In this document: positions 7,780 through 15,269 of the stretch, one piece after another
Layout of the letters: each line of letters starts with the position of its first letter
Numbering within the stretch: the stretch's first letter is position 1
Assembly (NCBI GenBank): GCA_934121925.1
Contig: CAKOVK010000024.1
Location: 1-24,801 of the forward strand
Direction of reading: 5' to 3'
Length of the DNA stretch: 24,801 bases
DNA from: an uncultured Clostridia bacterium
GTDB lineage: Bacteria > Bacillota > Clostridia > TANB77 > CAG-508
Program-made: the position numbers and the translations under genes
The notes under the pieces: generated by a model
The model's database searches: none
Told to the model about the DNA's origin: nothing
The model's input: the letters and a program-made list of their open reading frames with translations, nothing else

Positions 7780-7875
7780 GCGTGTACAACAAGGTTAGGC
7801 TTCCTTAGCTCTGCCCAAGCAAAGCGAGTGGCATGTATTTTACACTTTCCTCGAAGGTATGCTTAGCAAAATGCC
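7780..7875 (-). other. GC-richer, possibly structured segment downstream of rny
   Basis: About 95 bases clearly richer in G and C than the flanks, with no ORF. On the minus strand, possible pairings include GGCAT with ATGCC, GTGTA with TACAC, and UUGGGC with GCCUAA. It lies between the rny stop and a terminator hairpin, so it would form the rny 3' UTR or a small RNA. No known RNA family is recognised. Confidence 0.35.
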
Positions 7876-7879
7876 TTTC

Positions 7880-9424
7880 TTATTTTGCATAATCAATTGC
7901 TCTTGTTTCTCTAATTACATTAACTTTTATTTGTCCAGGATATTCCATTTCTGATTCTACTTTTTCTGCGACTTCTCTTGCCATTATAACCATTTGGCTA
8001 TCTGACACTTTTTCTGGTTTAACTATTAATCTTATTTCACGTCCTGCCTGTATTGCAAATGATTTGTCTACACCTTCAAAAGAATCTGCTATTTCTTCTA
8101 GCTTTTCTAATCTTTTAATATATGTTTCTAATGTTTCTCTTCTTGCTCCTGGTCTTGATGCAGATATTGCATCTGCCGCTTGAATTAATACTGCTTCAAT
8201 AGTTTTTGGTTCAACATCACCATGATGTGCTGCAACCGCATTTATTATTACATCATTTTCTTTATATTTTTTTAATACATCTACACCTATTTCTACATGT
8301 GTTCCTTCCATATCATGGTCTAGAGCTTTTCCTATATCATGTAGAAGTCCTGCGCGCCTAGCAATTTTAGGATCCAGACCTAGCTCTTCTGCCATTATTC
8401 TTGCTAAATTAGAGACCTCTATTGAATGATTTAAAACATTTTGTCCATAACTTGTTCTGTATTTTAGTTTTCCTATCAATTTTACCAAATCTGGATGTAG
8501 TCCATGAGCGCCGGTTTCTAATACTGCTCTTTCACCTTCTTGCTTAATTATAGCTTCCACTTCTTCTTTAGCTTTTTCAACCATTTCTTCAATTTTGGCT
8601 GGATGGATTCTTCCATCTTCTATTAATTTTTCTAACGCTATTTTTGCAACTTCTCTTCTTAGTGGATCAAATCCTGATAAAATGACTGCCTCTGGTGTAT
8701 CATCTATTATTAAGTCAATTCCTGTTAAGGTTTCTAATGTTTTAATATTTCTACCTTCTCTTCCTATGATTCTTCCTTTCATATCATCATTCGGAAGTGC
8801 TACAACAGATACTGTTGTTTCTGAAGTATGATCTGCTGCACATTTTTGTATTGCGTACCCTATAATTTCTCTTGCATTTTTTGCAGCATCTTCTTTAGTT
8901 TTACTTTCTGCTTCTCTAATAAGTGCCGCCTTTTCATCTGACAACTTTCTATCTAATTGTTCTAATAGCATTGCCTTGGCTTCTTCTTTTGACAATCTAG
9001 AAATTTCCTCTAATTTAGTTGTTTGTTCTTCTTTCATTTCTTCTAGTCTTTTAGCTTCTTCATCATTTTCTCTAATTTGTTTTTCTAAGTCTCTCTCTTT
9101 ACGTTCAAAGTTCTCTGATCTTCTTTCCAAGTTTTCTTCTTTTTGTATTATTCTTTTTTCTTGTAAAGTAACCTCACTTCTTCTTTCTTTAATCTCTTCA
9201 TCTAATTCATTTCTAGTTTTCATTATTTCTTCTTTTGCTTTTAAAATTTCTTCTTTTTTTGCATTTTCAGCTTCTTTTCTTGCATTTGAAATAATTCTCT
9301 CTGCTTCGCTTTCTGCTCCTTTAATTTTAGATTCAGCTGTTTTTTTTCTTAAATACATTCCTACTGGTATACATACAGCTGCTGAGATAAGAAAGGTGAT
9401 TACTGCTATTAATGTTGGATTCAT
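7880..9424 (-). CDS. rny: Ribonuclease Y
   Basis: RNase Y is the membrane-tethered endoribonuclease that starts mRNA decay in many Firmicutes. The 514-aa protein has an N-terminal membrane anchor (about residues 4-24), a long charged coiled coil (about 30-190), a KH domain with 'GREG' at 221-224, and an HD domain with the catalytic pair H362-D363 in 'LLHDIGKALDHD'. Full length. The start ATG 9424 follows AAGAGGTG. It has its own promoter at 9530-9558. Several out-of-frame CGG triplets occur, none in frame, and CGC and AGG serve as arginine. Confidence 0.98.
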   Translation of the reverse strand: MNPTLIAVITFLISAAVCIPVGMYLRKKTAESKIKGAESEAERIISNARKEAENAKKEEILKAKEEIMKTRNELDEEIKERRSEVTLQEKRIIQKEENLERRSENFERKERDLEKQIRENDEEAKRLEEMKEEQTTKLEEISRLSKEEAKAMLLEQLDRKLSDEKAALIREAESKTKEDAAKNAREIIGYAIQKCAADHTSETTVSVVALPNDDMKGRIIGREGRNIKTLETLTGIDLIIDDTPEAVILSGFDPLRREVAKIALEKLIEDGRIHPAKIEEMVEKAKEEVEAIIKQEGERAVLETGAHGLHPDLVKLIGKLKYRTSYGQNVLNHSIEVSNLARIMAEELGLDPKIARRAGLLHDIGKALDHDMEGTHVEIGVDVLKKYKENDVIINAVAAHHGDVEPKTIEAVLIQAADAISASRPGARRETLETYIKRLEKLEEIADSFEGVDKSFAIQAGREIRLIVKPEKVSDSQMVIMAREVAEKVESEMEYPGQIKVNVIRETRAIDYAK

Positions 9425-9529
9425 AAATAATGCACCTCTTTCTTCTATTTAATTTTCAATGTTCAGATTAATATATATACTACAAATTTAATTCTTTTTA
9501 GAATATATTTTAACTTTCTGTACTATTCT

Positions 9530-9558
9530 ATTTTACATTGAATATTAAAAACTGTCAA
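9530..9558 (-). promoter_or_regulatory. Promoter of rny
   Basis: Minus strand TTGACA (9558-9553), a 17-base spacer, TAAAAT (9535-9530), about 105 bases before the rny start. Confidence 0.7.
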
Positions 9559-9658
9559 GGTATAAAAAATGTAATATTTTTTGCTTGTTCATTTTATTTA
9601 AGTAGATAGTATTACTCTTACGTATATTATGCCAAAGTTTTAAATTGAATACATTTAA

Positions 9659-9687
9659 TTGAATTTCACTTCAAAATGTGTTATACT
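9659..9687 (+). promoter_or_regulatory. Promoter of the amidase gene
   Basis: TTGAAT, a 17-base spacer, TATACT, 33 bases ahead of the ATG. It is compatible with sigma-A; the TGAAT and ATACT elements would also fit a loose sigma-G promoter, so sporulation control cannot be excluded. Confidence 0.6.
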
Positions 9688-9720
9688 TTATGTATACTTT
9701 CAAAAGGGAGGTAAACTCTA

Positions 9721-10461
9721 ATGAGTAAAAAACAACATTTATTTAAGAGACAAAACACTCAATCCGTTATAGTAAAAAAACTAGTTCCACCAGACAGCTC
9801 TTTAATAACTGGAGATCAAAATCCTACACATATAGTAATCCATGAAGTTTCACTTGGCACTGGTCGAAGCCCTAAAGAGTATAATTTATCATATTACGCT
9901 AATAGGATAAACGAATTTTCTAAAAATGGCAGAACTGTTGGATTTCACTACTTAGTAGGAGACAAAGAAATTTACCAATTTATACTAGATACTAAATCAA
10001 CTGATCATACAGGGACATCTTTTGGTAATCATAATAGTATTGGAATTGAAAGATTAATTTGTAATGGCATTGATTATGAGAACGCTGTACATAATCAAGC
10101 AAAATTAGTAGCAACATTAATGCTTAAATATAATATACCTATACAAAATGTATATACACATAAACAAATGCAAATGGAATTTGGTAGTGAAAAAGTAAAA
10201 AGTGCTCCAAAGCTATGTCCACAAAGATTAAATGCAGGTTTTAGAGGAACCGTACAAGATTTTAAACATGAAGTAGAAAGATGTTTCATATATGGATGGT
10301 TTTTTAAAGATATTTTAAGTCAAGAACAAATAAATAAAATTCCAGATTTAATGAAGATTGCTAAAAATAATCAAATAAAAAAGACTAACAAATTAAAAGA
10401 AGCCAGAAAGGGGCAAATAATTAAATCGTCTTCACAAAGAAATTCTGATAATTGTAGGTAG
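9721..10461 (+). CDS. N-acetylmuramoyl-L-alanine amidase (Amidase_2/PGRP fold)
   Basis: This zinc amidase cleaves the bond between MurNAc and the stem peptide of peptidoglycan. The 246-aa protein shows the T7-lysozyme-type set: H41 in 'HIVIHE', 'GFHYLV' at H76, H147 in 'VYTHKQM', and K164/C166 in 'KLCPQRL', i.e. the zinc ligands H41, H147 and C166 plus the catalytic Lys. The basic C-terminal ~50 residues may bind wall polymers. There is no signal peptide, so release by mother-cell lysis, a holin or an unusual route would be needed; it could be a sporulation lysin or prophage-derived. Start ATG 9721 follows AAAGGGAGG. It is a single-gene unit with its own promoter and terminator. Confidence 0.9.
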   Translation: MSKKQHLFKRQNTQSVIVKKLVPPDSSLITGDQNPTHIVIHEVSLGTGRSPKEYNLSYYANRINEFSKNGRTVGFHYLVGDKEIYQFILDTKSTDHTGTSFGNHNSIGIERLICNGIDYENAVHNQAKLVATLMLKYNIPIQNVYTHKQMQMEFGSEKVKSAPKLCPQRLNAGFRGTVQDFKHEVERCFIYGWFFKDILSQEQINKIPDLMKIAKNNQIKKTNKLKEARKGQIIKSSSQRNSDNCR

Positions 10462-10475
10462 TTTAATAATATAGA

Positions 10476-10532
10476 AAGCTCATAATAAAATAGTTAATAT
10501 TTTTTGTAATTTAGCTATTTTATTATGAGCTT
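10476..10532. terminator. Bidirectional terminator between amidase and dpaB
   Basis: An 18-bp perfect stem (AAGCTCATAATAAAATAG) with a 21-base loop between two convergent genes. Confidence 0.75.
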
Positions 10533-10547
10533 ATTTATATAAATATT

Positions 10548-11128
10548 TCACAATAGAATTGGCTGTATTTGTTCTTTTTCTAAAGCCTTTAGAACTGTAT
10601 CTAAAATGTACTTTGGTTCAAACATAAGAGAACTTGGTTTAGTAATTGGATTATCCTGTCTAAATGGAACAAAATATATATGCTTTCTATTTAATAATCT
10701 TCCTATGTTTTCGGCACTTCCGTGAAAGTCCATCATTTGCTGCTATTCCTAATATCAAAGGATTTTCATTTCTTAAATGAGACCTTATTGCTACAAGTAC
10801 TGGAGTATTAGTTATTCCATTTGCCATTTTTCCTATTGTATTTCCGGGAACATGGTGCTACAACCATAATGTCTGTCATTTCTTTAGGTCCTATAGTTTC
10901 GGCTTCTTCTATTGTATGAATAATTTTTTTACCAGTAATGACTTCTATTTTCTTTATAAATTCTTCTGAATTTCCAAACTTAGTATTTATATTATATCCA
11001 TTGAAAGACATTATTGGTATAACTTCAGCTCCTTCTTGCATTAATTTTGAAATTTGCTCAATTGTTTTTGTAAATGTACAAAAAGAACCTGTTAAAGCAA
11101 AGCCTACTTTTTTTCCTTCAAGTAACAT
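10548..11128 (-). CDS. spoVFB: Dipicolinate synthase subunit B, read through two +1 shifts at CGG
   Basis: DpaB/SpoVFB is the flavoprotein subunit of dipicolinate synthase, made in the mother cell to supply DPA to the spore. Standard reading gives two fragments. Skipping the C of in-frame CGG at 10846 and at 10722 joins 94, 41 and 57 codons into one 192-aa protein that matches the family end to end: 'GKKVGFALTGSFCTF', 'GPKEMTDIMVVAPCS-GNTIGK', 'AANDGLS-GSAENIGRLL', 'IYFVPFRQDNP' (hyphens mark the shifts). Both recovered residues are conserved glycines, the first in the 'APC(S/T)GNT' flavin-site motif. No other defect is seen. The partner dpaA is not adjacent, which is unusual. RBS GGAGGGGAGG; possible sigma-K promoter upstream. 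Confidence 0.9.
10720..10722 (-). other. +1 recoding site 2 in dpaB (TCA-CGG-A)
   Basis: In-frame CGG after GAT-GGA-CTT-TCA. Dropping the C gives GGA (Gly136) and restores 'DGLSGSAEN'. Staying in frame loses the homology after this point. The sequence before CGG is not a slippery repeat. Confidence 0.85.
10844..10846 (-). other. +1 recoding site 1 in dpaB (TCC-CGG-A)
   Basis: In-frame CGG after GCA-CCA-TGT-TCC. Dropping one C gives GGA (Gly95) and restores 'APCSGNT'. Staying in frame ends after 12 unrelated residues. Confidence 0.85.
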
Positions 11129-11162
11129 TACTCTTGTTCCTCCCCTCCTATGTATAATACTA

Positions 11163-11191
11163 TATATTATGTTTTTATGTACACAAGAGTG
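11163..11191 (-). promoter_or_regulatory. Possible sigma-K promoter of dpaB
   Basis: Minus strand has CATAATATA, fitting the sigma-K -10 form CATANNNTA, with AC about 17 bases upstream. dpaAB is sigma-K controlled in Bacillus. The motif is weak in AT-rich DNA. Confidence 0.35.
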
Positions 11192-11203
11192 ATATTTTTG
11201 TTA

Positions 11204-11278
11204 AGAGAAACTTTTAGGACGGACTAATTTTTTTCCTTTTTGAAAGGAAAGAAATTAGTCCGTCCTAAAAGTTTCTCT
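11204..11278. repeat. Long hairpin (about 35-bp stem) after the transglutaminase gene
   Basis: Arms start AGAGAAACTTTTAGGACGG; 27 bp pair perfectly, then one mismatch and eight more pairs around a tiny loop. It overlaps the stop of the upstream minus-strand gene. The flank on that strand is not T-rich, so a simple terminator is not certain; it could stabilise or process RNA, or be a mobile palindrome. Confidence 0.8.
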
Positions 11279-12374
11279 AATTATAATTATTATTGCTTAA
11301 TTCTGGATAATTTATCTTTATTTTTGTATCCCAAAAAGTTTCAAAAGGTTTGTGATTATTAAATGTTTCTTTCCCTTTTAGGAAATATGTATAATATTTT
11401 TGTTTCTCTTCATTTCCATTACTTCCTATAATAATAGGATCATCCCAAGTGCAATCTACTCCATACCAATTGTTTGACAACTTTATATAGTTCCAAGCAT
11501 GATTTTCTGTTTTTTCATCAGATGTAGCTTTTCCTTGAATTATTATGCAATCAATGTTTAATTTATCTGCTAAATATTTAAATGCTTTTGCATAGCCTCC
11601 ACAAGTTACTTCTTTTTCTATAAAAGCACCATATATATCATTCCTATTTGTTTTATTTAAAGTTTCATCATACTTTATATTTTCAGTTATCCAATCGTGA
11701 ATATATAAAATTTTATCATAATCTGTTTCTAAGTTTTCTATATTTGCTTGTATCTCATTTACTATAGTATTTATTTTCATTTGTGCTGTTTTTATATCTT
11801 CCTCACTAGAAAAAATATTATTTAAATAATTCTGGTATTGTTCATCTTTCTTTAAATAAATATTATATTTACCTGTTGAATAACTTTCATAATATAACAC
11901 TAGCTTTGACATATCTATATAATATATATCTGGATTATCATATTCAAATGCATTTATCGCTGCTGAAAAAATTGCCTCTATGTTTTCTTCTTCTAAAATG
12001 TCTTTAATTTTTTCTGGTAACCTTATTGTTTCTGTTCCTTTTTTTAAATTTTCTTTTTGTTTTTCTAGGCTCTCATATATTAATTTAGAATAGCTGTCTA
12101 ATTGATTATAATAAAACTTGTTTGAATTGACATTATTATTTTTTTCATTACTTTGTTTTGTGCCTGTTGGTGGTTCCATTTCTAATACTTCTGTTTCATT
12201 TTTTTGTTCTACAGCTATTTTTATTTCTTTTTGGTTTTCGCTTATATCAACTAATTTGGCAGTATCTTGTATATTATAATCTTGATATATTGTCCAAAAG
12301 AACAAAGCAAATAAAATACTAAACAATATTATTAATATGCTTAACAAAAAATTTATTATCTTAGAAATTTTCAT
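11277..12374 (-). CDS. Membrane-anchored transglutaminase-like protein
   Basis: Transglutaminase-like domains are papain-fold cysteine enzymes, in bacteria often peptidases or amidases acting outside the cell. The 365-aa product has an N-terminal membrane segment (about residues 8-29), an Asn/Glu-rich linker (about 45-85), an alpha-helical region, and the catalytic triad C258 ('EVTCGGYAKAF'), H292 ('ENHAWNYI') and D307 ('GVDCTWDDP'). The domain therefore faces outward and is likely active; the substrate is unknown. Start ATG 12374 has AGGAGG. It begins nine bases after thiN and is probably co-transcribed, with no obvious functional link. Confidence 0.87.
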   Translation of the reverse strand: MKISKIINFLLSILIILFSILFALFFWTIYQDYNIQDTAKLVDISENQKEIKIAVEQKNETEVLEMEPPTGTKQSNEKNNNVNSNKFYYNQLDSYSKLIYESLEKQKENLKKGTETIRLPEKIKDILEEENIEAIFSAAINAFEYDNPDIYYIDMSKLVLYYESYSTGKYNIYLKKDEQYQNYLNNIFSSEEDIKTAQMKINTIVNEIQANIENLETDYDKILYIHDWITENIKYDETLNKTNRNDIYGAFIEKEVTCGGYAKAFKYLADKLNIDCIIIQGKATSDEKTENHAWNYIKLSNNWYGVDCTWDDPIIIGSNGNEEKQKYYTYFLKGKETFNNHKPFETFWDTKIKINYPELSNNNYN

Positions 12375-12383
12375 TACAGCCTC

Positions 12384-13031
12384 CTAGTCCTTTGTTCTAA
12401 GTAATATTAGTATCCCTTCTTTTAATTCTATTCTTGCTACTTCATCAATTTGTTCATTACTTACCCCTATACTTTCTCCAATTTTCATAGTAGCATCTTG
12501 TAATAAATATTTAAAGCCATACAAGGTAACCCCTTTAGCTAAAGTTGTAATAGGTATTATAGAAATGTATTTATATTGATTATTTTTCTTAATATCAGTA
12601 TTTTCATCTATTAAAGTTATTTCATTTTTCTCGTTAATAATTCTACATGATATTTTCTTATCTAATGCTTCTTTTAAAATATTTATATTTGCTAAAGTAT
12701 GATCTACTCTAGTCCCTATTGCTCCCACTATTGTTATGTCATTACTATTTAAATCTATTGCTAATTTTAATGCCATATGTGTGTCTGTATAGTCCTTTTC
12801 TGGATTTAAACTTATTATTTTTATGTCACTAGCTTTTTTATAGTTTTCCAAAATATTTTTATTTATAGAATCAAAGTCGCCTATAATGTAATTAGGTTTT
12901 ATATTGCATTTGTATAAGACCTCTAGTCCTCTATCACAAGCAATTACATTATTAAACTCATTTTTTTTCATTATTTCTTTAAAAAAATTTTCATTTATGT
13001 TTCCACCTGAAATTATTATAGTATTCAACAT
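12384..13031 (-). CDS. thiN: Thiamine pyrophosphokinase
   Basis: ThiN transfers pyrophosphate from ATP to thiamine to make thiamine diphosphate. The 215-aa protein has the family motifs 'IACDRGLEVLY' (about 31-41), 'IGDFDS' (about 50-55), 'PEKDYTDTHMAL' (about 77-88), 'GAIGTRVDHTLANI' (about 103-116) and the C-terminal 'SIGVSNE'. An ATG at 13049 also opens the frame, but AAGGGAAG immediately after it places the real start at ATG 13031, giving the usual family length. In other Firmicutes thiN is near rpe and rsgA; not here. Confidence 0.93.
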   Translation of the reverse strand: MLNTIIISGGNINENFFKEIMKKNEFNNVIACDRGLEVLYKCNIKPNYIIGDFDSINKNILENYKKASDIKIISLNPEKDYTDTHMALKLAIDLNSNDITIVGAIGTRVDHTLANINILKEALDKKISCRIINEKNEITLIDENTDIKKNNQYKYISIIPITTLAKGVTLYGFKYLLQDATMKIGESIGVSNEQIDEVARIELKEGILILLRTKD

Positions 13032-13141
13032 TTTAATACTTCCCTTCATTTATATTATATATTAGAAATTTGTCAAAAACAATGATTTTTTGAATGCTAT
13101 AGTGTATAATATAAACAATATAAGTAGATTAGAGGTATAGT

Positions 13142-13795
13142 ATGAAAAAATTTATATTAAAACTTATTCTTTGGTTTTTTATATTATTATTTGTTTTATT
13201 CTCTATTGTTTTAGGATTAGGATACTTAAAATATAAAAATGCAATAGGAAACCTTAGCCTAGAAAATGCTATATCAGAAATAAAGGCTTCCAAAAATTAT
13301 ACTGATATAAAAAATATTTCTGATGACTATAAAAAAGCTGTGGTGGCCATTGAAGACCATAGATTTTACTCTCATAATGGAGTTGATTTTATTTCTATAA
13401 TCCGTTCAACATATGTAAATTTTTCTAGAAAATCTCTTGATTATGGAGCAAGTACCATTACTCAACAAGTTGCACGAAATATTTATTTTACTCAAGAGAA
13501 ATCTCCTATTAGAAAAATTGCAGAAATTTTTGTAGCATTTGATTTGGAAAAAAACTACTCCAAAGATGAAATTTTAGAATTATATTTAAATATTATATAT
13601 TTTGGAAACGGATATTATGGTATAAGAGAGGCTTCTTATGGTTATTTCGATAAATCTCCCCAAGATTTAACTTTTTATGAAGCCACTTATTTAGCTGGCC
13701 TTCCAAATGCTCCTAGTATTTACTCTGAAGATAAAAAATTAGGTGAAGAGCGAAGATTGCAAGTTGTACAAGCTGTAGAAAAATACGAAAAATGA
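13142..13795 (+). CDS. Monofunctional peptidoglycan glycosyltransferase (GT51)
   Basis: GT51 enzymes polymerise lipid II into glycan strands at the outer face of the membrane. The 217-aa protein has an N-terminal membrane segment (about residues 8-29) followed by only the glycosyltransferase domain: catalytic E71 in 'VAIEDHRFYSHNGVD', 'GASTITQQVARN' near 100-111, 'RKIAEIFVAFDLEKNYSKDEI', and 'YLNIIYFGNGYYGI'. There is no transpeptidase domain; the stop at 13795 comes right after the GT51 fold, so this is a natural MGT and not a truncated PBP1. RBS AGAGG precedes the ATG. Single-gene unit convergent with ackA. Confidence 0.93.
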   Translation: MKKFILKLILWFFILLFVLFSIVLGLGYLKYKNAIGNLSLENAISEIKASKNYTDIKNISDDYKKAVVAIEDHRFYSHNGVDFISIIRSTYVNFSRKSLDYGASTITQQVARNIYFTQEKSPIRKIAEIFVAFDLEKNYSKDEILELYLNIIYFGNGYYGIREASYGYFDKSPQDLTFYEATYLAGLPNAPSIYSEDKKLGEERRLQVVQAVEKYEK

Positions 13796-13857
13796 GAAAT
13801 AAATGGAACAACCCCCTTTTGTTTAAATTAACAAAAGGGGGTTGTTCCATTTATTTC
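13796..13857. terminator. 28-bp perfect hairpin, bidirectional terminator
   Basis: Arms of 28 bp (core GGAACAACCCCCTTTTGTT) with a 6-base loop, beginning at the base after the glycosyltransferase stop and ending 6 bases before the ackA stop. Plus-strand continuation is T-rich (AATTTTCTATTT). It is exceptionally long for an intrinsic terminator. Confidence 0.8.
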
Positions 13858-13863
13858 AATTTT

Positions 13864-15069
13864 CTATTTATTTATTACTTCCATTGTTTCTTCTGCTATT
13901 TCTAGTTCTTCGTTTGTTGGTATTACATACATTGGTATTCTAGATGTTGGTTTGCTTATTATTCCTTCATATTGTTCATTATCATTATGTGATGAATCAA
14001 ATTCTATTCCTAGTTCTTCTAATCCTTCTACACATCTATTTACAACATCTGGATTATGTTCTCCTATTCCACCTTCAAATATTATTGCATCTACGTGTCC
14101 TAGTATTGCCATATATGCACCAATATATTTTTTTACTCTGTGCCCAAACATTTTTAATGCAAGTTCTGCTCTTTCATTTCCTTGTTTACTTAATTCTTTT
14201 AAGTCTCTTACATCCCCTGTTATTCCTGTTATTCCTAATAATCCTGATTTTTTATTTAGTATTGTCATCATTTCATCTATGCTTAGATTTTCTTTTTTCA
14301 TTACAAATTCTAATATTGCTGGATCTAAATCTCCTGAACGTGTTCCCATTATTAATCCCTCTAATGGTGTTAACCCCATTGTAGTTTCAACACATTTTCC
14401 ATTTTTTACAGCTGCTATACTAGATCCATTTCCTAAATGGCAAGAAATTATGTTTATATCTTCTTTATTTTTTCCTAATACTTTTGCTGCTTCTTTTGTT
14501 ATGAATTTGTGTGATGTGCCATGAGCACCATATCTTTTTATTGCATATTTCTCATAATATTCATATGGAATTGCATATAGTGATGCTTCTTCTGGGATTG
14601 TTGTATGGAATGATGTATCGAAAACTAACACTTGTGGTATATTTGGCATTATTTTTGTACAAGCATCAATTCCTTGAATATGTGCTGGATTATGAAGTGG
14701 AGCATATTCTATTGCTTTTTTGTATTCATTCATTACTTCATCTGTAACTAGAGTAGCCTCTGTAAATTTAGGTCCTCCATTTACTATTCTATGTCCTATA
14801 CCATTTATTTCAGATAAATCTTTTATTGCTCCTGTTTCTGGATTTGTTAAATATTCTATTACTGTTTCAAATGCTTTTGTATGGTCTGGTAATTCTACTT
14901 CATCTCTTACCTTTGGTCCATTTCCTTTTTTATATTCTATAAATGGTTTATTTATTCCTGCGCCACCTATTCTATCGCATCTTCCTGATGCTAATACGTT
15001 ATCATTTTCCATATCTATTAATTGATATTTCAAAGATGAACTTCCGCAGTTTACTACTAATATTTTCAT
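13864..15069 (-). CDS. ackA: Acetate kinase
   Basis: AckA converts acetyl phosphate and ADP to acetate and ATP, the ATP-yielding step of acetate fermentation. The 401-aa protein has 'VNCGSSSLKYQL' at the N-terminus, 'GHRIVNGGPKF', 'VFDTSFHTTIPEEA', 'RYGAHGTSHKFI', 'HLGNGSSIAA', 'TRSGDLDPAI' and 'FEGGIGEH', all standard ASKHA kinase motifs. A longer frame upstream to 15147 is non-coding; ATG 15069 has AGGAGAG. It follows pta on the same strand after a 124-bp foldback element. Confidence 0.98.
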   Translation of the reverse strand: MKILVVNCGSSSLKYQLIDMENDNVLASGRCDRIGGAGINKPFIEYKKGNGPKVRDEVELPDHTKAFETVIEYLTNPETGAIKDLSEINGIGHRIVNGGPKFTEATLVTDEVMNEYKKAIEYAPLHNPAHIQGIDACTKIMPNIPQVLVFDTSFHTTIPEEASLYAIPYEYYEKYAIKRYGAHGTSHKFITKEAAKVLGKNKEDINIISCHLGNGSSIAAVKNGKCVETTMGLTPLEGLIMGTRSGDLDPAILEFVMKKENLSIDEMMTILNKKSGLLGITGITGDVRDLKELSKQGNERAELALKMFGHRVKKYIGAYMAILGHVDAIIFEGGIGEHNPDVVNRCVEGLEELGIEFDSSHNDNEQYEGIISKPTSRIPMYVIPTNEELEIAEETMEVINK

Positions 15070-15145
15070 TATATATTTCTCTCCTTTTATTTTATTGTGG
15101 GCAGACACAGGGTCTTCCCCTACATTCATAATTATAGTTTTATTC

Positions 15146-15269
15146 AAACCAAATCAAAATTAGTATATTGTGCATTTTCTGAAGCAAGAAAACCGGAGGC
15201 GTGCGTGTGCACGTTGAGGATTTTATTGCTTCTAAGAAAATGTGCAAGATGCTGATTTTGATTTGGTTT
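15146..15269. repeat. 124-bp foldback element between pta and ackA
   Basis: Imperfect inverted repeat: outer arms AAACCAAATCAAAAT pair perfectly, then about 35 more positions match with several mismatches (including GTGCATTTTCT against a near copy and GAAGCAA with TTGCTTC). The central ~28 bases are strikingly GC-rich (CCGGAGGCGTGCGTGTGCAC). It overlaps the pta stop codon. It may be a small non-autonomous palindromic element or an RNA processing hairpin that sets the pta:ackA ratio. Confidence 0.75.

Noticed and set aside
10548..11128. dpaB as a pseudogene with two independent frameshifts
   Set aside because: Both shifts are a C before an in-frame GGA forming CGG, the same as five other sites, and the rest of the protein is perfectly conserved.
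13944..14524. Plus-strand frames opposite ackA
   Set aside because: Antisense shadows of a highly conserved gene, with leucine/histidine- or serine/proline-rich composition typical of reversed AT-rich coding sequence.
15070..15147. Longer acetate kinase start
   Set aside because: The extra residues match no acetate kinase and run into the foldback element; ATG 15069 has a good ribosome binding site.
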